A stretch of 64,000 bases of DNA from positions 372,001-436,000 of the forward strand of contig NZ_JAKJIC010000001.1 in NCBI RefSeq assembly GCF_021864535.1, in the 5' to 3' direction. The stretch comes from Oryzibacter oryziterrae. GTDB lineage: Bacteria > Pseudomonadota > Alphaproteobacteria > Rhizobiales > Pleomorphomonadaceae. The notes below the pieces were generated by a model, which did not search any database, was not told where the DNA came from, and saw only the letters and a program-made list of their open reading frames with translations. How positions within the stretch are numbered: position 1 is the first letter of the stretch; every line of letters starts with the position of its first letter. Position numbers and translations under genes: made by a program. Positions 34,671 to 44,043 of this stretch are shown here, in pieces.

Positions 34671-35258
34671 ATGAGCCACGCGACAAGCGGTGATTCCTCC
34701 GCCAATCCCGCGCCGATCGGCCTGATGGGCTTCGGCATGACCACCGTTCTGCTCAATCTGCACAACGCCGGTTTCTTCCCCCTCGATTCCATGATTCTCG
34801 CCATGGGCATCGTCTACGGCGGTTTGGCGCAGGTGATCGCCGGCGTGATGGAATGGAAGAAGGGCAACACTTTCGCCGCCACCGCCTTCACGAGCTATGG
34901 CATGTTCTGGCTGTCGCTGGTGACGCTGCTGCTGCTGCCGAAGACCTCGCTGGGCGTAGCCGGTCCGGATGCCAGCGCTATGCCGGCCTATCTGGGCATG
35001 TGGGGCCTGTTCACCGCCGTCCTTTTCATCGGCACGCTGAAGCTCAATCGGGCGCTGCAGGTGGTGTTCGGATCGCTGACCGTGCTGTTCGTCCTGCTGG
35101 CGGTGGGCGACGCGCTGGAGAATCCGGCGATCAAGCAACTGGCCGGCTGGGAAGGCCTGTTCTGCGGCGCTTCGGCCATCTATGCGGGCCTAGCGCAGGT
35201 GCTCAACGAGGTCTATGGCCGGACGCTCTGGCCGCTCGGACCGGTGGCGCGCGCCTGA
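34671..35258 (+). CDS. GPR1/FUN34/YaaH-family acetate/succinate transporter
   Basis: Inner-membrane channel or symporter of 195 aa with six membrane segments. [23 protein letters not shown] at the start of the first helix is the NPAPLGL signature of the AceTr family (E. coli SatP, yeast Ato1). Members import acetate or succinate with protons. The start at 34671 (MSHATSG) gives the usual short N-terminus; an upstream codon at 34632 is less likely. The gene is alone, 173 bp after the MFS gene. Confidence 0.92.
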   Translation: MSHATSGDSSANPAPIGLMGFGMTTVLLNLHNAGFFPLDSMILAMGIVYGGLAQVIAGVMEWKKGNTFAATAFTSYGMFWLSLVTLLLLPKTSLGVAGPDASAMPAYLGMWGLFTAVLFIGTLKLNRALQVVFGSLTVLFVLLAVGDALENPAIKQLAGWEGLFCGASAIYAGLAQVLNEVYGRTLWPLGPVARA

Positions 35259-35344
35259 CGCGATGTTCCTTGCCTTGGCAGAGGCGGGAACCGTGACTAT
35301 GTTCTGACTTCCGAGTGGATGGAACGCGACATTTGAAGCCCGAA

Positions 35345-35354
35345 TGTCATGACA
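35345..35354. promoter_or_regulatory. 10-bp perfect palindrome, possible operator
   Basis: TGTCATGACA at 35345-35354 lies about 100 bp upstream of the quinone oxidoreductase gene. No cognate regulator is next to it. Confidence 0.25.
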
Positions 35355-35455
35355 GTTTTATCCACCAGATTCAAAAGCTTGTGAGCCTCGATACCGCGAA
35401 CCTCGGGTAGCCGATATCGCGCTCGGGACACAGGCTTTCAAGCGGAGGTCGCGCC

Positions 35456-36433
35456 ATGGTCAAGGTCATCAAGCAATACAAGCCCGGTGGGCCCGAGGTG
35501 CTTCAGGTCGAGGATGTCGATCTGGCACCGCCGGCTCCGGGCGAGGTGCGCCTGCGTCATACCGCCATCGGCGTCAACTTCATCGATACCTATTTCCGCT
35601 CGGGGCTCTACAAGGCGCCGGGCGGTTTTCCGTTCACGCCCGGCAGCGAGGCGGCCGGTGTGATCGAGGCGGTCGGCGAGGAGGTCGAGGGGTTCAAGGT
35701 GGGCGACCGTGTCGTCTATACCGATGCGGGCGGCGGTTACGCACAGGCGCGCAACATCGGCACCGACGATCTGCTGCTGATCCCCGAGGGCGTCGACGAC
35801 AGGACGGCGGCGGCGGTGCTGCTCAAGGGCATGACGGTGCAGTATCTCATTCGCCAGACCTTCAAGGTGGGGCCGGAGCATACGGTGCTCTGGCACGCCG
35901 GTGCCGGCGGCGTGGGGCTGATTGCCGGTCAGTGGCTGAAATCGATCGGCTGCACGTCCATTGCGACGGCTGGTTCGCCTGAGAAGGTGAAGCTGGCGCT
36001 GGAGGCGGGCTTCACCCATGCCATCGACTACCGGACCGACAATTTCGTCGAGCGCGTGGCCGAGATCACGGGCGGGACGAAGTGCGACGTGGTCTATGAT
36101 TCCGTCGGCAAGGACACGTTCCCGGCGTCGCTGGACTGCCTGAAGCCGCGCGGGCTGTTCGTGTCCTTCGGCAACGCCTCCGGGCCGGTGTCCGCGTTCG
36201 AACTCAGCCTGCTGTCGCAGAAGGGATCGCTGTTCGCCACGCGGCCGACGCTGTTCAGCTATACCTCGACCCGTCCGGCGCTGGAGGCTTGTGCGGCGGA
36301 TCTGTTCGCGCAGATCAAGAGCGGCGTGGTGAAGGTGACGATCGGCCAGGAGTTCCCGCTGGAAGACGTCGCGAACTGCCATCGGGCGCTTGAAAGCCGG
36401 GCGACGGTGGGGGCGACGATCCTGACGGTGTAA
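35456..36433 (+). CDS. NADPH:quinone oxidoreductase, zeta-crystallin type
   Basis: Zinc-independent medium-chain reductase, 325 aa. The N-terminal GroES-like domain includes GVNFIDTYFRSGLYKAP near residues 38-54 and PGSEAAGVIEAVG. The nucleotide-binding domain has HAGAGGVGLIAGQWLK near residue 147 (an AxxGGVG loop, typical of NADPH-dependent QOR). It reduces quinones by one electron and may detoxify electrophiles. GCGGAGG lies 8 bp upstream of the ATG. It is a single gene, followed by a repeat-bearing intergenic region. Confidence 0.92.
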   Translation: MVKVIKQYKPGGPEVLQVEDVDLAPPAPGEVRLRHTAIGVNFIDTYFRSGLYKAPGGFPFTPGSEAAGVIEAVGEEVEGFKVGDRVVYTDAGGGYAQARNIGTDDLLLIPEGVDDRTAAAVLLKGMTVQYLIRQTFKVGPEHTVLWHAGAGGVGLIAGQWLKSIGCTSIATAGSPEKVKLALEAGFTHAIDYRTDNFVERVAEITGGTKCDVVYDSVGKDTFPASLDCLKPRGLFVSFGNASGPVSAFELSLLSQKGSLFATRPTLFSYTSTRPALEACAADLFAQIKSGVVKVTIGQEFPLEDVANCHRALESRATVGATILTV

Positions 36434-36480
36434 TACCAATTCTGCCCTAGATGCTGATGCATCGGCTCATTGAAGACATT

Positions 36481-36556
36481 TCGAATGTCTCATCTGCATC
36501 AAGGGCATGAGAAGTTCGAAAGCGGCATGCCGAGGGTCATTTTCAATGATGCTCGG
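36481..36556. repeat. 76-nt intergenic repeat, copy A
   Basis: Aligns without gaps to 60683-60758 with 18 mismatches by hand count. Shared cores are TCGAA, AGGGCATGAGAA and GTCATTTTCAATGA. The right end folds as a hairpin of CCGAG and CTCGG arms around TCATT and AATGA, with a 2-bp bulge in this copy. Confidence 0.75.
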
Positions 36557-36592
36557 TATAAGCGGGCCGCTGCCACGATCTCCTGCTGTGCG

Positions 36593-36618
36593 AATGACGG
36601 CGGCATTCCGCCGTCATT
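36593..36618. other. Strong hairpin in the intergenic region
   Basis: AATGACGGCGG (36593-36603) and CCGCCGTCATT (36608-36618) form a perfect 11-bp stem with a CATT loop, followed by TTC. It could terminate the quinone oxidoreductase transcript, although it lies 160 bp after the stop, or be part of a mobile palindromic unit. Confidence 0.6.
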
Positions 36619-36853
36619 TCGCCGGTGCCAGGGCATTGCCGGGCGCAATTGCATGCGCTTGCCCATGGAACCTTTGTTTCTCATCCGTATCTGTGCTTAT
36701 CTTTCGCAGCGTGGACTTGTTCGGGTCTGCGCGAATCCCGGGTTGTTTCGTTGTGTGCCGTTCCCTTGGGAACAGCGAGCAAGCTGATGGCAAGACATAT
36801 TGGCTGGAACGGCGGCGTGCCTATGGCGCTGCATCAGCAAAATGGAGTTTGAA

Positions 36854-37858
36854 ATGCCCTTTACCGTGATCACCGGGACCGATGGACCCAACACTGTCAC
36901 CATCGGCGCGTCCCAGTCTGGCAAGTTCGACATTCGAACCCTGGGTGGCAATGACACGATCAAGCTGTTGCGATCCGACGACCTCGGTGGCGGGCACAAG
37001 GTCGATGCCGGTTCGGGCAATGACACGGTACTCAATCTGTTCGAAGGCAACAATGTGATCGTTCTCGGCAGCGGCAACGACACCTATCTCTGCAACGGAT
37101 TCACGGCCTTCAACGAAAGTGATGTGGTCAGTGGCAACGCCGGCAATGACACTTTCGGCTTCAGCACCTTCATGAGCACCTACAATGGTGGGGACAATGA
37201 CGACCTGTTCATCAGTGACGGCTGGCAGAATGTGATCAACGGCGGCCCTGGGTCGGATACCGTTTCCTATCAGGACCGTGCGCTGAACTCGGCCTTCATC
37301 AACTCCGCCGTGACCGTCGACCTCGCGGCCCAAAAGGTTGCCACGGGCGCCAGCCGGATCGAGACACTGTCCAGCATCGAGAATGCCAAAGGATCGGCCA
37401 AGAATGATCTGCTGTTCGGCAATTCGGGCAACAACAAGCTGACCGGGCTGGCCGGTGACGATGGAATTGATGGTGCAGCCGGCAATGACACTCTGGAAGG
37501 TGGTCTGGGACATGACGAACTGCTCGGCGGTGCCGGCGCCGACAAGTTCGTCTATTACCACCTGCGCAATGACTCGGGCGATCAGATCGACGACTTCAAC
37601 CCCGCTCAGGGCGACAAGATCGAACTCAAGAACGGCGCCCCCTTCGGCGGGCTGACTGTCGGCGCATTTTCAAACAGCGGCCAGTTGAAAGTTGGCGCCA
37701 ATCCGGTGCCGAACGCAAGCAAGCCGACGCTGCTCTACGACACCGATACGGGCATCCTCAGCATGGATCCGGACGGCACGGGGGCGAAGGCCAAGGTGGA
37801 GTTCATCCAGTTCGTCGGTGTCCCGACGCTGCATGCCTCCGACTTCCACGTGTTCTGA
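36854..37858 (+). CDS. RTX (hemolysin-type calcium-binding repeat) protein
   Basis: Secreted protein of 334 aa made largely of Gly/Asp-rich nonapeptide repeats: LGGNDTI, GSGNDTV, GSGNDTY, GNAGNDTF, NNKLTGLAGDDGIDGAAGNDTL and GGLGHDELLGGAGADKF, which form calcium-binding parallel beta-rolls. After the last repeat, DQIDDFNPAQGDKIEL resembles the serralysin C-terminal module used as a type I secretion signal. There is no N-terminal signal peptide. No catalytic domain is seen, so a structural, adhesive or surface role is likely. The ATG at 36854 has GGAG 6 bp upstream; 36842 is an alternative. No type I secretion genes are nearby. Confidence 0.85.
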   Translation: MPFTVITGTDGPNTVTIGASQSGKFDIRTLGGNDTIKLLRSDDLGGGHKVDAGSGNDTVLNLFEGNNVIVLGSGNDTYLCNGFTAFNESDVVSGNAGNDTFGFSTFMSTYNGGDNDDLFISDGWQNVINGGPGSDTVSYQDRALNSAFINSAVTVDLAAQKVATGASRIETLSSIENAKGSAKNDLLFGNSGNNKLTGLAGDDGIDGAAGNDTLEGGLGHDELLGGAGADKFVYYHLRNDSGDQIDDFNPAQGDKIELKNGAPFGGLTVGAFSNSGQLKVGANPVPNASKPTLLYDTDTGILSMDPDGTGAKAKVEFIQFVGVPTLHASDFHVF

Positions 37859-37864
37859 GACGAC

Positions 37865-38200
37865 TCACACCGCGAAAGAGGTGCCGCAGCCGCAGCTGGC
37901 TGTGGCATTCGGGTTGTTGATCTTGAAGCTCTGGCCCATGAGATCGTCGACGAAGTCGATTTCCGATCCGTCCATGAAGGGCAGGCTCATGGCGTCGATC
38001 AATACGGTGGCACCGTTGCGGGTGACGACGGTGTCATCGTCATTCTGATCGCTCACCAGGTTGAATTTATAGGAGAAACCAGAGCAGCCGCCGCCCTCGA
38101 CGGAGATGCGCAGGGCGGTCTTGCCGGATTCCTTTTCCATGACCTTGGCAATGCGACGGGCAGCGCGTTCGGTGAGTTCGATGTGTCCGGTGGCAGTCAT
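37865..38200 (-). CDS. erpA: Iron-sulfur cluster insertion protein ErpA
   Basis: A-type Fe-S carrier, 111 aa. The three cluster cysteines lie in [10 protein letters not shown] near residue 36 and in the C-terminal SCGCGTSF. It passes [4Fe-4S] or [2Fe-2S] clusters to apoproteins. The start at 38200 (MTATGHI) gives the family length; a codon at 38248 would add 16 residues. It is divergent from dgt, a conserved alphaproteobacterial arrangement, and ends 6 bp from the stop of the RTX gene. Confidence 0.92.
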   Translation of the reverse strand: MTATGHIELTERAARRIAKVMEKESGKTALRISVEGGGCSGFSYKFNLVSDQNDDDTVVTRNGATVLIDAMSLPFMDGSEIDFVDDLMGQSFKINNPNATASCGCGTSFAV

Positions 38201-38310
38201 TTGGATCGGCGTCCCAATCATCGCTTGAATGTCATCAATTGCTTGCAATAGGTAGGTCTGCGAAGCGCAAAGTCAATTGGTGCGTTCATCAGGATTTCGG
38301 GAGGCGGGTT

Positions 38311-39525
38311 GTGAGCGGATTGGGTTTTGGCGTCGAGCCGCGTGCGCCTTATGCCGTGGACCCGTCACAGAGCCGGGGGCGTCTTGTGGACGAGCCCGAC
38401 AGCCCGACCCGTACGCCCTACCAGCGCGACCGCGACCGCATCGTGCATTCGACGGCTTTCCGCCGGCTCAAGCACAAGACGCAGGTGTTCGTCTATCACG
38501 AGGGCGACCATTTCCGTACGCGGCTGACCCATACGATCGAGGTGGCGCAGATCGCCCGTGCCCTGGCGCGCGCGCTCCGGCTCGACGAGGATCTGGCCGA
38601 GGCGCTGGCGCTGGCCCATGACCTTGGCCATACGCCCTTCGGGCATACGGGCGAGGATCAGCTCGATCTCTGCCTCGCGCCCTATGGCGGCTTCGACCAC
38701 AATGCACAGTCGCTCCGGATCGTGACCGAACTCGAGCGGCGCTATGCCGAGTTCGACGGGCTGAATCTTGCGTGGGAGACGCTGGAGGGGCTTGCCAAGC
38801 ACAACGGGCCGCTGACGACGGCGGATCGGCAGCCGATCGGCAAATATGCGAGCAAGGGGTTGCCGGTGGCCTTCCTGAGCTATCCGGGCATCTGGGGCCT
38901 CGACCTTCACACCTATGCCAGCGCCGAAGCGCAGGCGGCGGCGATTGCCGATGACATCGCCTATGACGCCCATGACATCGACGATGGCCTCCGTGCCGGA
39001 CTGTTCAAGATCGACGATCTCAGGGGACTGCCGCTGATCGGCGGGTTCCTGACGGCGATCGAGACGAAATATCCCGGTCTCGACGAGCATCGCACCATCA
39101 ACGAGATCACGCGCAGGCTGATCACGGCCATGGTCGAAGACGTGATCCGGCATTCGCTTGCCAATTTCGACCGGTTGAAGCCGCGGTCGGCCGATGACGT
39201 GCGCAACGCCGGCGAGACTTGCGTGACCTTCTCCAGCGAAATGACGGCAATCGACAAGGCGATCAAGGGCTTCCTGTTTCCGCACATGTACCGGCATCCG
39301 GCGGTGATGCGCGTGCGCCGGGATGCCGACCGGGTGGTGAAGGACCTGTTCGATCGCTACTTCCTGCATCCGGACATGATGCCGGCGGAATGGCGCGAGG
39401 GGCTCGACAAGACCGACGACACCGTGCTGGCGCGCCGCGTGGCGGACTACATAGCCGGCATGACCGACCGCTTCGCCGTGCAGGAGCACCGGCGCTGGTT
39501 TGACGACACACCGGAATTGCGGTAG
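38311..39525 (+). CDS. dgt: dGTP triphosphohydrolase-like protein (HD domain)
   Basis: Cytoplasmic dNTP triphosphohydrolase of 404 aa that cleaves dNTPs to deoxynucleosides and triphosphate. [21 protein letters not shown] near residue 39 is the family start. The HD metal site is formed by [15 protein letters not shown] and [11 protein letters not shown]. The C-terminal dGTPase-adjacent region is complete. The GTG at 38311 with GGGAGG upstream is chosen; an upstream ATG at 38239 would run into the erpA promoter region. argS follows after 47 bp. Confidence 0.92.
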   Translation: MSGLGFGVEPRAPYAVDPSQSRGRLVDEPDSPTRTPYQRDRDRIVHSTAFRRLKHKTQVFVYHEGDHFRTRLTHTIEVAQIARALARALRLDEDLAEALALAHDLGHTPFGHTGEDQLDLCLAPYGGFDHNAQSLRIVTELERRYAEFDGLNLAWETLEGLAKHNGPLTTADRQPIGKYASKGLPVAFLSYPGIWGLDLHTYASAEAQAAAIADDIAYDAHDIDDGLRAGLFKIDDLRGLPLIGGFLTAIETKYPGLDEHRTINEITRRLITAMVEDVIRHSLANFDRLKPRSADDVRNAGETCVTFSSEMTAIDKAIKGFLFPHMYRHPAVMRVRRDADRVVKDLFDRYFLHPDMMPAEWREGLDKTDDTVLARRVADYIAGMTDRFAVQEHRRWFDDTPELR

Positions 39526-39572
39526 TCCCTCGGCCCGAATTTCCTGCGCAAAACGCGCTTCCGAGGTAGAAA

Positions 39573-41324
39573 ATGAATATCTTCGATGTGTTCGGCGACC
39601 GGATCCGGGGCGCGATCAAGGGTCTTGGCCTCGCGATTGCCGATGCCGACCTCACGCGCATCTCCGTCGAACCGCCGCGCGACCCGAGCCACGGCGATCT
39701 CTCCACCAACGCGGCCATGGTGCTGTCCAAGCCGCTGGGGCTGAAGCCGCGCGAGCTGGCCGACAAGATCGTCGCAGCGCTCTCGGGCGATGCCGACGTG
39801 ACCTCGATTGAGATCGCCGGTCCGGGCTTCATCAACCTGCGTCTTTCCACGAGCTTCTGGCTTGGTTTCCTGGGCGCTGCGCTGAAGCTTGGCGCCGACT
39901 ATGGCCGCACGGGTTTCGGCAAGGGCAAGAAGGTCAACGTCGAATATGTGTCGGCCAACCCGACCGGGCCGATGCACGTGGGGCATTGCCGTGGCGCCGT
40001 GGTGGGCGACGCGCTGGCGCGCCTGCTGGCCAAGGCCGGCTTCGACGTGACCAAGGAATATTACATCAACGACGCCGGCGGGCAGATCGAAGTGCTGGCC
40101 CAGTCGGCCTTCCTGCGCTACCGCGAGGCGCTTGGCGAAGAGATCACCATTCCCGAGGGGCTCTATCCCGGCGACTATCTGAAGCCGGTGGGCGAAGCGC
40201 TGAAGGCGGCGTATGGCGACAAGCTGCTGTCCATGCCCGAGGCCGAGTGGGCGCCGATCGTGCGCAAGACCACCGTCGACCTGATGATGGACATGATCCG
40301 CTCCGATCTGGCGCTGCTGGATGTGCGGCACGACGTGTTTTTCTCGGAGAAGACGCTGCATGATCGGGTGGGCGACAAGGCCTCGATGATCGACGAGATG
40401 GTTGCCGAGTTCCGCGGTCGCGACCTTGTCTATGACGGCCGCCTGCCGCCGCCCAAGGGGCAGCTGCCGGAAGACTGGGAAGATCGCGAGCAGGTGCTGT
40501 TCCGCGCCTCGGCCTATGGCGACGACATCGACCGGCCGCTGATGAAGTCGGACGGCAGCTACACCTATTTTGCCGGCGACGTCGCCTACATGCGCGACAA
40601 GTATCTGCGCGGCTTCAAGGAAATGATCTTCATCCTCGGTGCCGACCATGGCGGCTATGTCAAGCGCCTGCAGGCGGTGGGCAACGCCATTTCCGGCGGG
40701 ACCATCGATGTGGTGGTGCGCCTGTGCCAGCTCGTCAAGCTGTTCCGCGACGGCGAACCGGTGAAGATGAGCAAGCGCTCGGGCGACTTCGTCACGCTCG
40801 CTGACGTGGTGGAAGAAGTGGGCCGCGACGCCGTGCGCTTCATGATGCTGATGCGCAAGAACGACGCGCCGCTTGATTTCGACTTTGCCAAGGTGATGGA
40901 ACAGTCCAAGGACAATCCCGTGTTCTATGTGCAATATGCACATGCACGTTGTCATTCGATCTTCCGTCAGGCGGGTGAGCAGGCTCCGGAAATCGACCTG
41001 AAAATTGTCGCGAACAGCCCACTTGAGCCTCTGACTGATTCGAGCGAGCTTGCGCTGGTCAGGAAACTGGCGGAGTTTCCGCGCATCATTGATGCCGCCG
41101 CCGACGCGCATGAGCCACACAGGGTTGCATTTTACCTGTACGAACTCGCCAGTGACTTCCATACCCATTGGAACCTCGGCAAGGAACAGGTACATTTGCG
41201 AATTGTTAACCCTGTTGACCCAGTGTTGACCAAAGCGCGCCTTGCTCTCGTGCAGGCGGTCAGCAACACGCTTGCGTCAGGTCTCGACGTTCTTGGGGTG
41301 AGTGCTCCGAACGAGATGCGGTGA
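39573..41324 (+). CDS. argS: Arginyl-tRNA synthetase
   Basis: Class I aminoacyl-tRNA synthetase, 583 aa, charging tRNA-Arg. The N-terminal Add1 domain (about 1-110) is followed by [13 protein letters not shown] near residues 129-141 (HIGH box) and VKMSKRSGD near residues 396-404 (KMSKS box). The C-terminal anticodon-binding DALR domain ends at GVSAPNEMR. Length is normal. It lies between dgt and the SPOR protein gene as in other Hyphomicrobiales. Confidence 0.97.
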   Translation: MNIFDVFGDRIRGAIKGLGLAIADADLTRISVEPPRDPSHGDLSTNAAMVLSKPLGLKPRELADKIVAALSGDADVTSIEIAGPGFINLRLSTSFWLGFLGAALKLGADYGRTGFGKGKKVNVEYVSANPTGPMHVGHCRGAVVGDALARLLAKAGFDVTKEYYINDAGGQIEVLAQSAFLRYREALGEEITIPEGLYPGDYLKPVGEALKAAYGDKLLSMPEAEWAPIVRKTTVDLMMDMIRSDLALLDVRHDVFFSEKTLHDRVGDKASMIDEMVAEFRGRDLVYDGRLPPPKGQLPEDWEDREQVLFRASAYGDDIDRPLMKSDGSYTYFAGDVAYMRDKYLRGFKEMIFILGADHGGYVKRLQAVGNAISGGTIDVVVRLCQLVKLFRDGEPVKMSKRSGDFVTLADVVEEVGRDAVRFMMLMRKNDAPLDFDFAKVMEQSKDNPVFYVQYAHARCHSIFRQAGEQAPEIDLKIVANSPLEPLTDSSELALVRKLAEFPRIIDAAADAHEPHRVAFYLYELASDFHTHWNLGKEQVHLRIVNPVDPVLTKARLALVQAVSNTLASGLDVLGVSAPNEMR

Positions 41325-41356
41325 GCGGAGGCTGACGCCGAACCGGGGAACGAGCG

Positions 41357-42922
41357 TTGCCAGAAGAGATTACGCGGCGGAAAGAACCAAGGTCGATGCT
41401 CAGAAGCAATGCTGCCGAACGGCGAGTGCCTGCGGGACAAGAGCCCGGCGTCTATGACGACGCCGAGGATCAGGAGATCCTTGCCGAACTCCTGAACATG
41501 CCCGGGCAGAAGCACCCGACACGTCTCGACGATTTCGCCGAAGCTCTGGCCGCCGAGCTGGACAGTGAAATCGCATCCATGAACCGCGTCGATCCCGTGA
41601 CGGGCCGCGTCAGCCGCCCGTCGAATGCGCGCAAGCCGTCCTATGATCCGTGGGACGATGATGCGCTGGACGAGTTCCTCAACGAAGCCGAGCTGAGTGG
41701 CTATGACCTTTCAGCGCCGGACATGAACTTTGCGCCGCCCCAGCAAGGGCAGGGCGAAGAGCAGTCGCAGGGGCGCCGCCGTTTCGGCCTGATCGGCCTT
41801 GTGGCCGGCATTGCGCTCGCCGGCAGCCTTGGTGTTGCCGGTTGGATGGTGCTCAGTGGCGGGGCCGGTCTTGGCGAAGCGCCCTTCGTGAAGGCGCCGA
41901 CCACACCGTTCAAGGTGGCTCCCGATCCGAGCGTGGCCGATGCTACGCCGACGCAGGAAGGCGAGGCGGTGTTCGACAGCGTGGGCGGTGTTCCGGCCAA
42001 GAGCGAAGAACGTCTGGTGACGCGCAACGAGCAGGTGCCCGAACTGCCGTCGGTGACGCCGCAGGTCTCTCGCGTGACCTTGCCGGATGGCCGCCAGGTG
42101 GATGCGGATCTGCCGGCGGGCATCGATCCGACCGACACCGGCGCACGCCGTGTCCGCACCGTGCTTGTGCGTCCTGACGGCACGCTGATCGAAAATCCTG
42201 ACAGCGCTCCCGGTGCGTCCATGGCGCAGCCATCGCAGCCGCAGCAGCCTTCGGTGATGGATGCCATTGCCGCAGCCGATCCGTCTGTGCCGCAGTCTGA
42301 AGACGGCACGTCGGCGAGCGGCCTGCCGCCGCTTGCGTCCACCAACCAGACGACACCTCCCGACCCGGCACCGCAGCCGCCGGTCATTCAGTCCGTGACG
42401 CAGCCGGCGCCGGTGGCGGGACAGACCGGCGAGGCGCCGGCGATGCCTGACGCCACCGCTGCTGTTCCCACGATGACCAATGTGCCGCTGCCGACCGCGC
42501 GTCCGCCGGTGCCTCGTGCGACCGCCCAGGCGGCCGACGCAAATGGTCCGCTCGATCTTGCCGCCGCCGCGCAGACGACGCAGCCGGCTCCGGCCGCCGT
42601 TGCTGCGCCGCAGCCGGTGGCCCAGCAGCAGGTGGCGGAAGCGACCCCGGCGCCTGCCGTCCCGGCTTCGACGGGTGGTTCGGCGGCTTATGTGCAGCTG
42701 TCGTCGCAGCGGAGCGAAGATGCTGCCCTTGCGGCCTTCCGGTCGCTGCAGAAGAAGTTCCCCTCGGTGCTCTCCGGTGTGACGCCGGAAGTGCAGAAGG
42801 CCGATCTTGGTGCCAAGGGCATCTACTACCGCGTGAAGATCGGCAAGGCATCCAAGGCGGATGCGGTGAGCTTCTGCCAGTCGCTGAAGGACGCCGGGGG
42901 CGATTGCCTGATTACCCGCTGA
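41357..42922 (+). CDS. SPOR-domain cell-envelope protein
   Basis: Bitopic inner-membrane protein of about 521 aa. An acidic cytoplasmic N-terminus (about 1-138) contains DDFAEALAAELDSEI and is followed by one membrane helix (about 145-170, FGLIGLVAGIALAGSLGVAGW). A long low-complexity Ala/Pro/Gln/Thr periplasmic linker leads to a C-terminal SPOR domain (about 440-521, beginning AYVQLSSQRSEDAAL), which binds denuded glycan strands at the septum. The start may be TTG 41357 or ATG 41396. It lies between argS and nagZ in the conserved order, with a terminator after it. Confidence 0.88.
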   Translation: MPEEITRRKEPRSMLRSNAAERRVPAGQEPGVYDDAEDQEILAELLNMPGQKHPTRLDDFAEALAAELDSEIASMNRVDPVTGRVSRPSNARKPSYDPWDDDALDEFLNEAELSGYDLSAPDMNFAPPQQGQGEEQSQGRRRFGLIGLVAGIALAGSLGVAGWMVLSGGAGLGEAPFVKAPTTPFKVAPDPSVADATPTQEGEAVFDSVGGVPAKSEERLVTRNEQVPELPSVTPQVSRVTLPDGRQVDADLPAGIDPTDTGARRVRTVLVRPDGTLIENPDSAPGASMAQPSQPQQPSVMDAIAAADPSVPQSEDGTSASGLPPLASTNQTTPPDPAPQPPVIQSVTQPAPVAGQTGEAPAMPDATAAVPTMTNVPLPTARPPVPRATAQAADANGPLDLAAAAQTTQPAPAAVAAPQPVAQQQVAEATPAPAVPASTGGSAAYVQLSSQRSEDAALAAFRSLQKKFPSVLSGVTPEVQKADLGAKGIYYRVKIGKASKADAVSFCQSLKDAGGDCLITR

Positions 42923-42949
42923 CCTGCGTTGTTGCTATGATCCAACATG

Positions 42950-42988
42950 AGCCGCGCTGGAACTTCATGCGAGTTCGGCGCGGCTTTT
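42950..42988 (+). terminator. Intrinsic terminator between the SPOR gene and nagZ
   Basis: AGCCGCGC (42950-42957) pairs with GCGCGGCT (42978-42985). An inner GAACT / AGTTC stem extends the hairpin, and TTTTC follows. It lies 27 bp after the SPOR stop and 20 bp before nagZ, so read-through is probably needed for nagZ or nagZ has its own start site. Confidence 0.75.
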
Positions 42989-43007
42989 CGTTTGACAAGG
43001 GACTGCC

Positions 43008-44027
43008 ATGACACTTGCCTTCGTCACCGGTATCGCCGGCTCCGACCTGTTGCCCGAAGAGCGCGCCTTCGTGCGTGACGCGGCGCCCTGGGGGCTGATC
43101 CTGTTCCGCCGCAATGTGGTGTCGACCGAACAGCTCAAGCGCCTGACGGCTGACTTCCGCGACGCCGTGGGTTGGAATGCCCCGGTGCTGGTGGACCAGG
43201 AAGGTGGCCGCGTGCAGCGTCTGACGGCGCCGAACTGGCCGAAATACCCCTCCGGCCTTCGCATTGCCGCGGCGGCGCGGCTTGCCGGCGACGAGACGCT
43301 GATCGCCGATGTGGCGCAGGTGATGGCCGAGGACATGCGCCTTGCCGGCATCACCATCGACTGCGCGCCTTGCCTTGATCTCTACATTCCCGGAGCAACC
43401 ATCGCCATCGGTGACCGCTGCTATTCCGGCGATCCGCAGGTGGTGGCAGCGGCCGGGCGACAAATGGCCAACGGCTTGCTCGCCGGCGGCATCCTGCCGG
43501 TGATCAAGCACCTGCCGGGCCATGGCCGGGCCATGGTGGACAGCCATCACGAGCTGCCGGTTGTCAACGAGAGCCTCGACCTGTTGGCGGCATCCGATTT
43601 TGCCCCCTTCGTGGCGCTGGCCGACCTGCCGGCGGCGATGACGGCGCATCTCATCTACAAGGCCGTGGATCCTGATCGCCCGGCGACGCAATCGCCCATC
43701 GTGATCGGGGAGATCATCCGCGGGCTGATCGGGTTTGAGGGGCTGCTGTTCTCCGACGACCTCTCCATGAACGCGCTGAAGGGAACGCTGGGCGAGCGCG
43801 CCAGGGCGACCATTGCGGCCGGCTGCGATATGGCGCTGCATTGCAACGGGTTGATGGACGAGATGCGCCAGGTGGCGGCGGAAGCGCCGGAACTCAGCGG
43901 AAAAAGTCTCGAACGGGCCAACAAGGCATTGAACAGCGTTCCGGCTCCGTCGCATATGGATCGCGAGGCCGTGCTGGCGCGACTGGCGGCGGCTCTCGCC
44001 GTGCATGACGGCGCTGCTAGCATTTGA
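43008..44027 (+). CDS. nagZ: Beta-N-acetylhexosaminidase NagZ (GH3)
   Basis: Cytoplasmic glycoside hydrolase family 3 enzyme, 339 aa. In cell-wall recycling it removes N-acetylglucosamine from anhydro-muropeptides. WGLILFRRN near residue 25, VDQEGGRVQRL near 61 and KHLPGHG near 166 are NagZ signatures; the His in the last is the general acid and the downstream FSDDLSM holds the nucleophile Asp. It is distinct from the GH20 enzyme at 10.8-12.8 kb. scpA follows after 16 bp. Confidence 0.95.
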   Translation: MTLAFVTGIAGSDLLPEERAFVRDAAPWGLILFRRNVVSTEQLKRLTADFRDAVGWNAPVLVDQEGGRVQRLTAPNWPKYPSGLRIAAAARLAGDETLIADVAQVMAEDMRLAGITIDCAPCLDLYIPGATIAIGDRCYSGDPQVVAAAGRQMANGLLAGGILPVIKHLPGHGRAMVDSHHELPVVNESLDLLAASDFAPFVALADLPAAMTAHLIYKAVDPDRPATQSPIVIGEIIRGLIGFEGLLFSDDLSMNALKGTLGERARATIAAGCDMALHCNGLMDEMRQVAAEAPELSGKSLERANKALNSVPAPSHMDREAVLARLAAALAVHDGAASI

Positions 44028-44043
44028 GCTTTGAAGGCGGAGC

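Larger units (their letters stand above)
36434..36853. other. Intergenic region with repeat and hairpins
   Basis: 420 bp between the quinone oxidoreductase and RTX genes. It contains copy A of the 76-nt repeat (36481-36556) and a separate 11-bp hairpin (36593-36618). The right part (36650-36760) is AT-rich and probably carries the RTX gene promoter. No credible open frame. Confidence 0.6.

Noticed and set aside
39447-41195. Leftward open frame of 582 codons
   Set aside because: Antisense to argS, which has all class I signatures.
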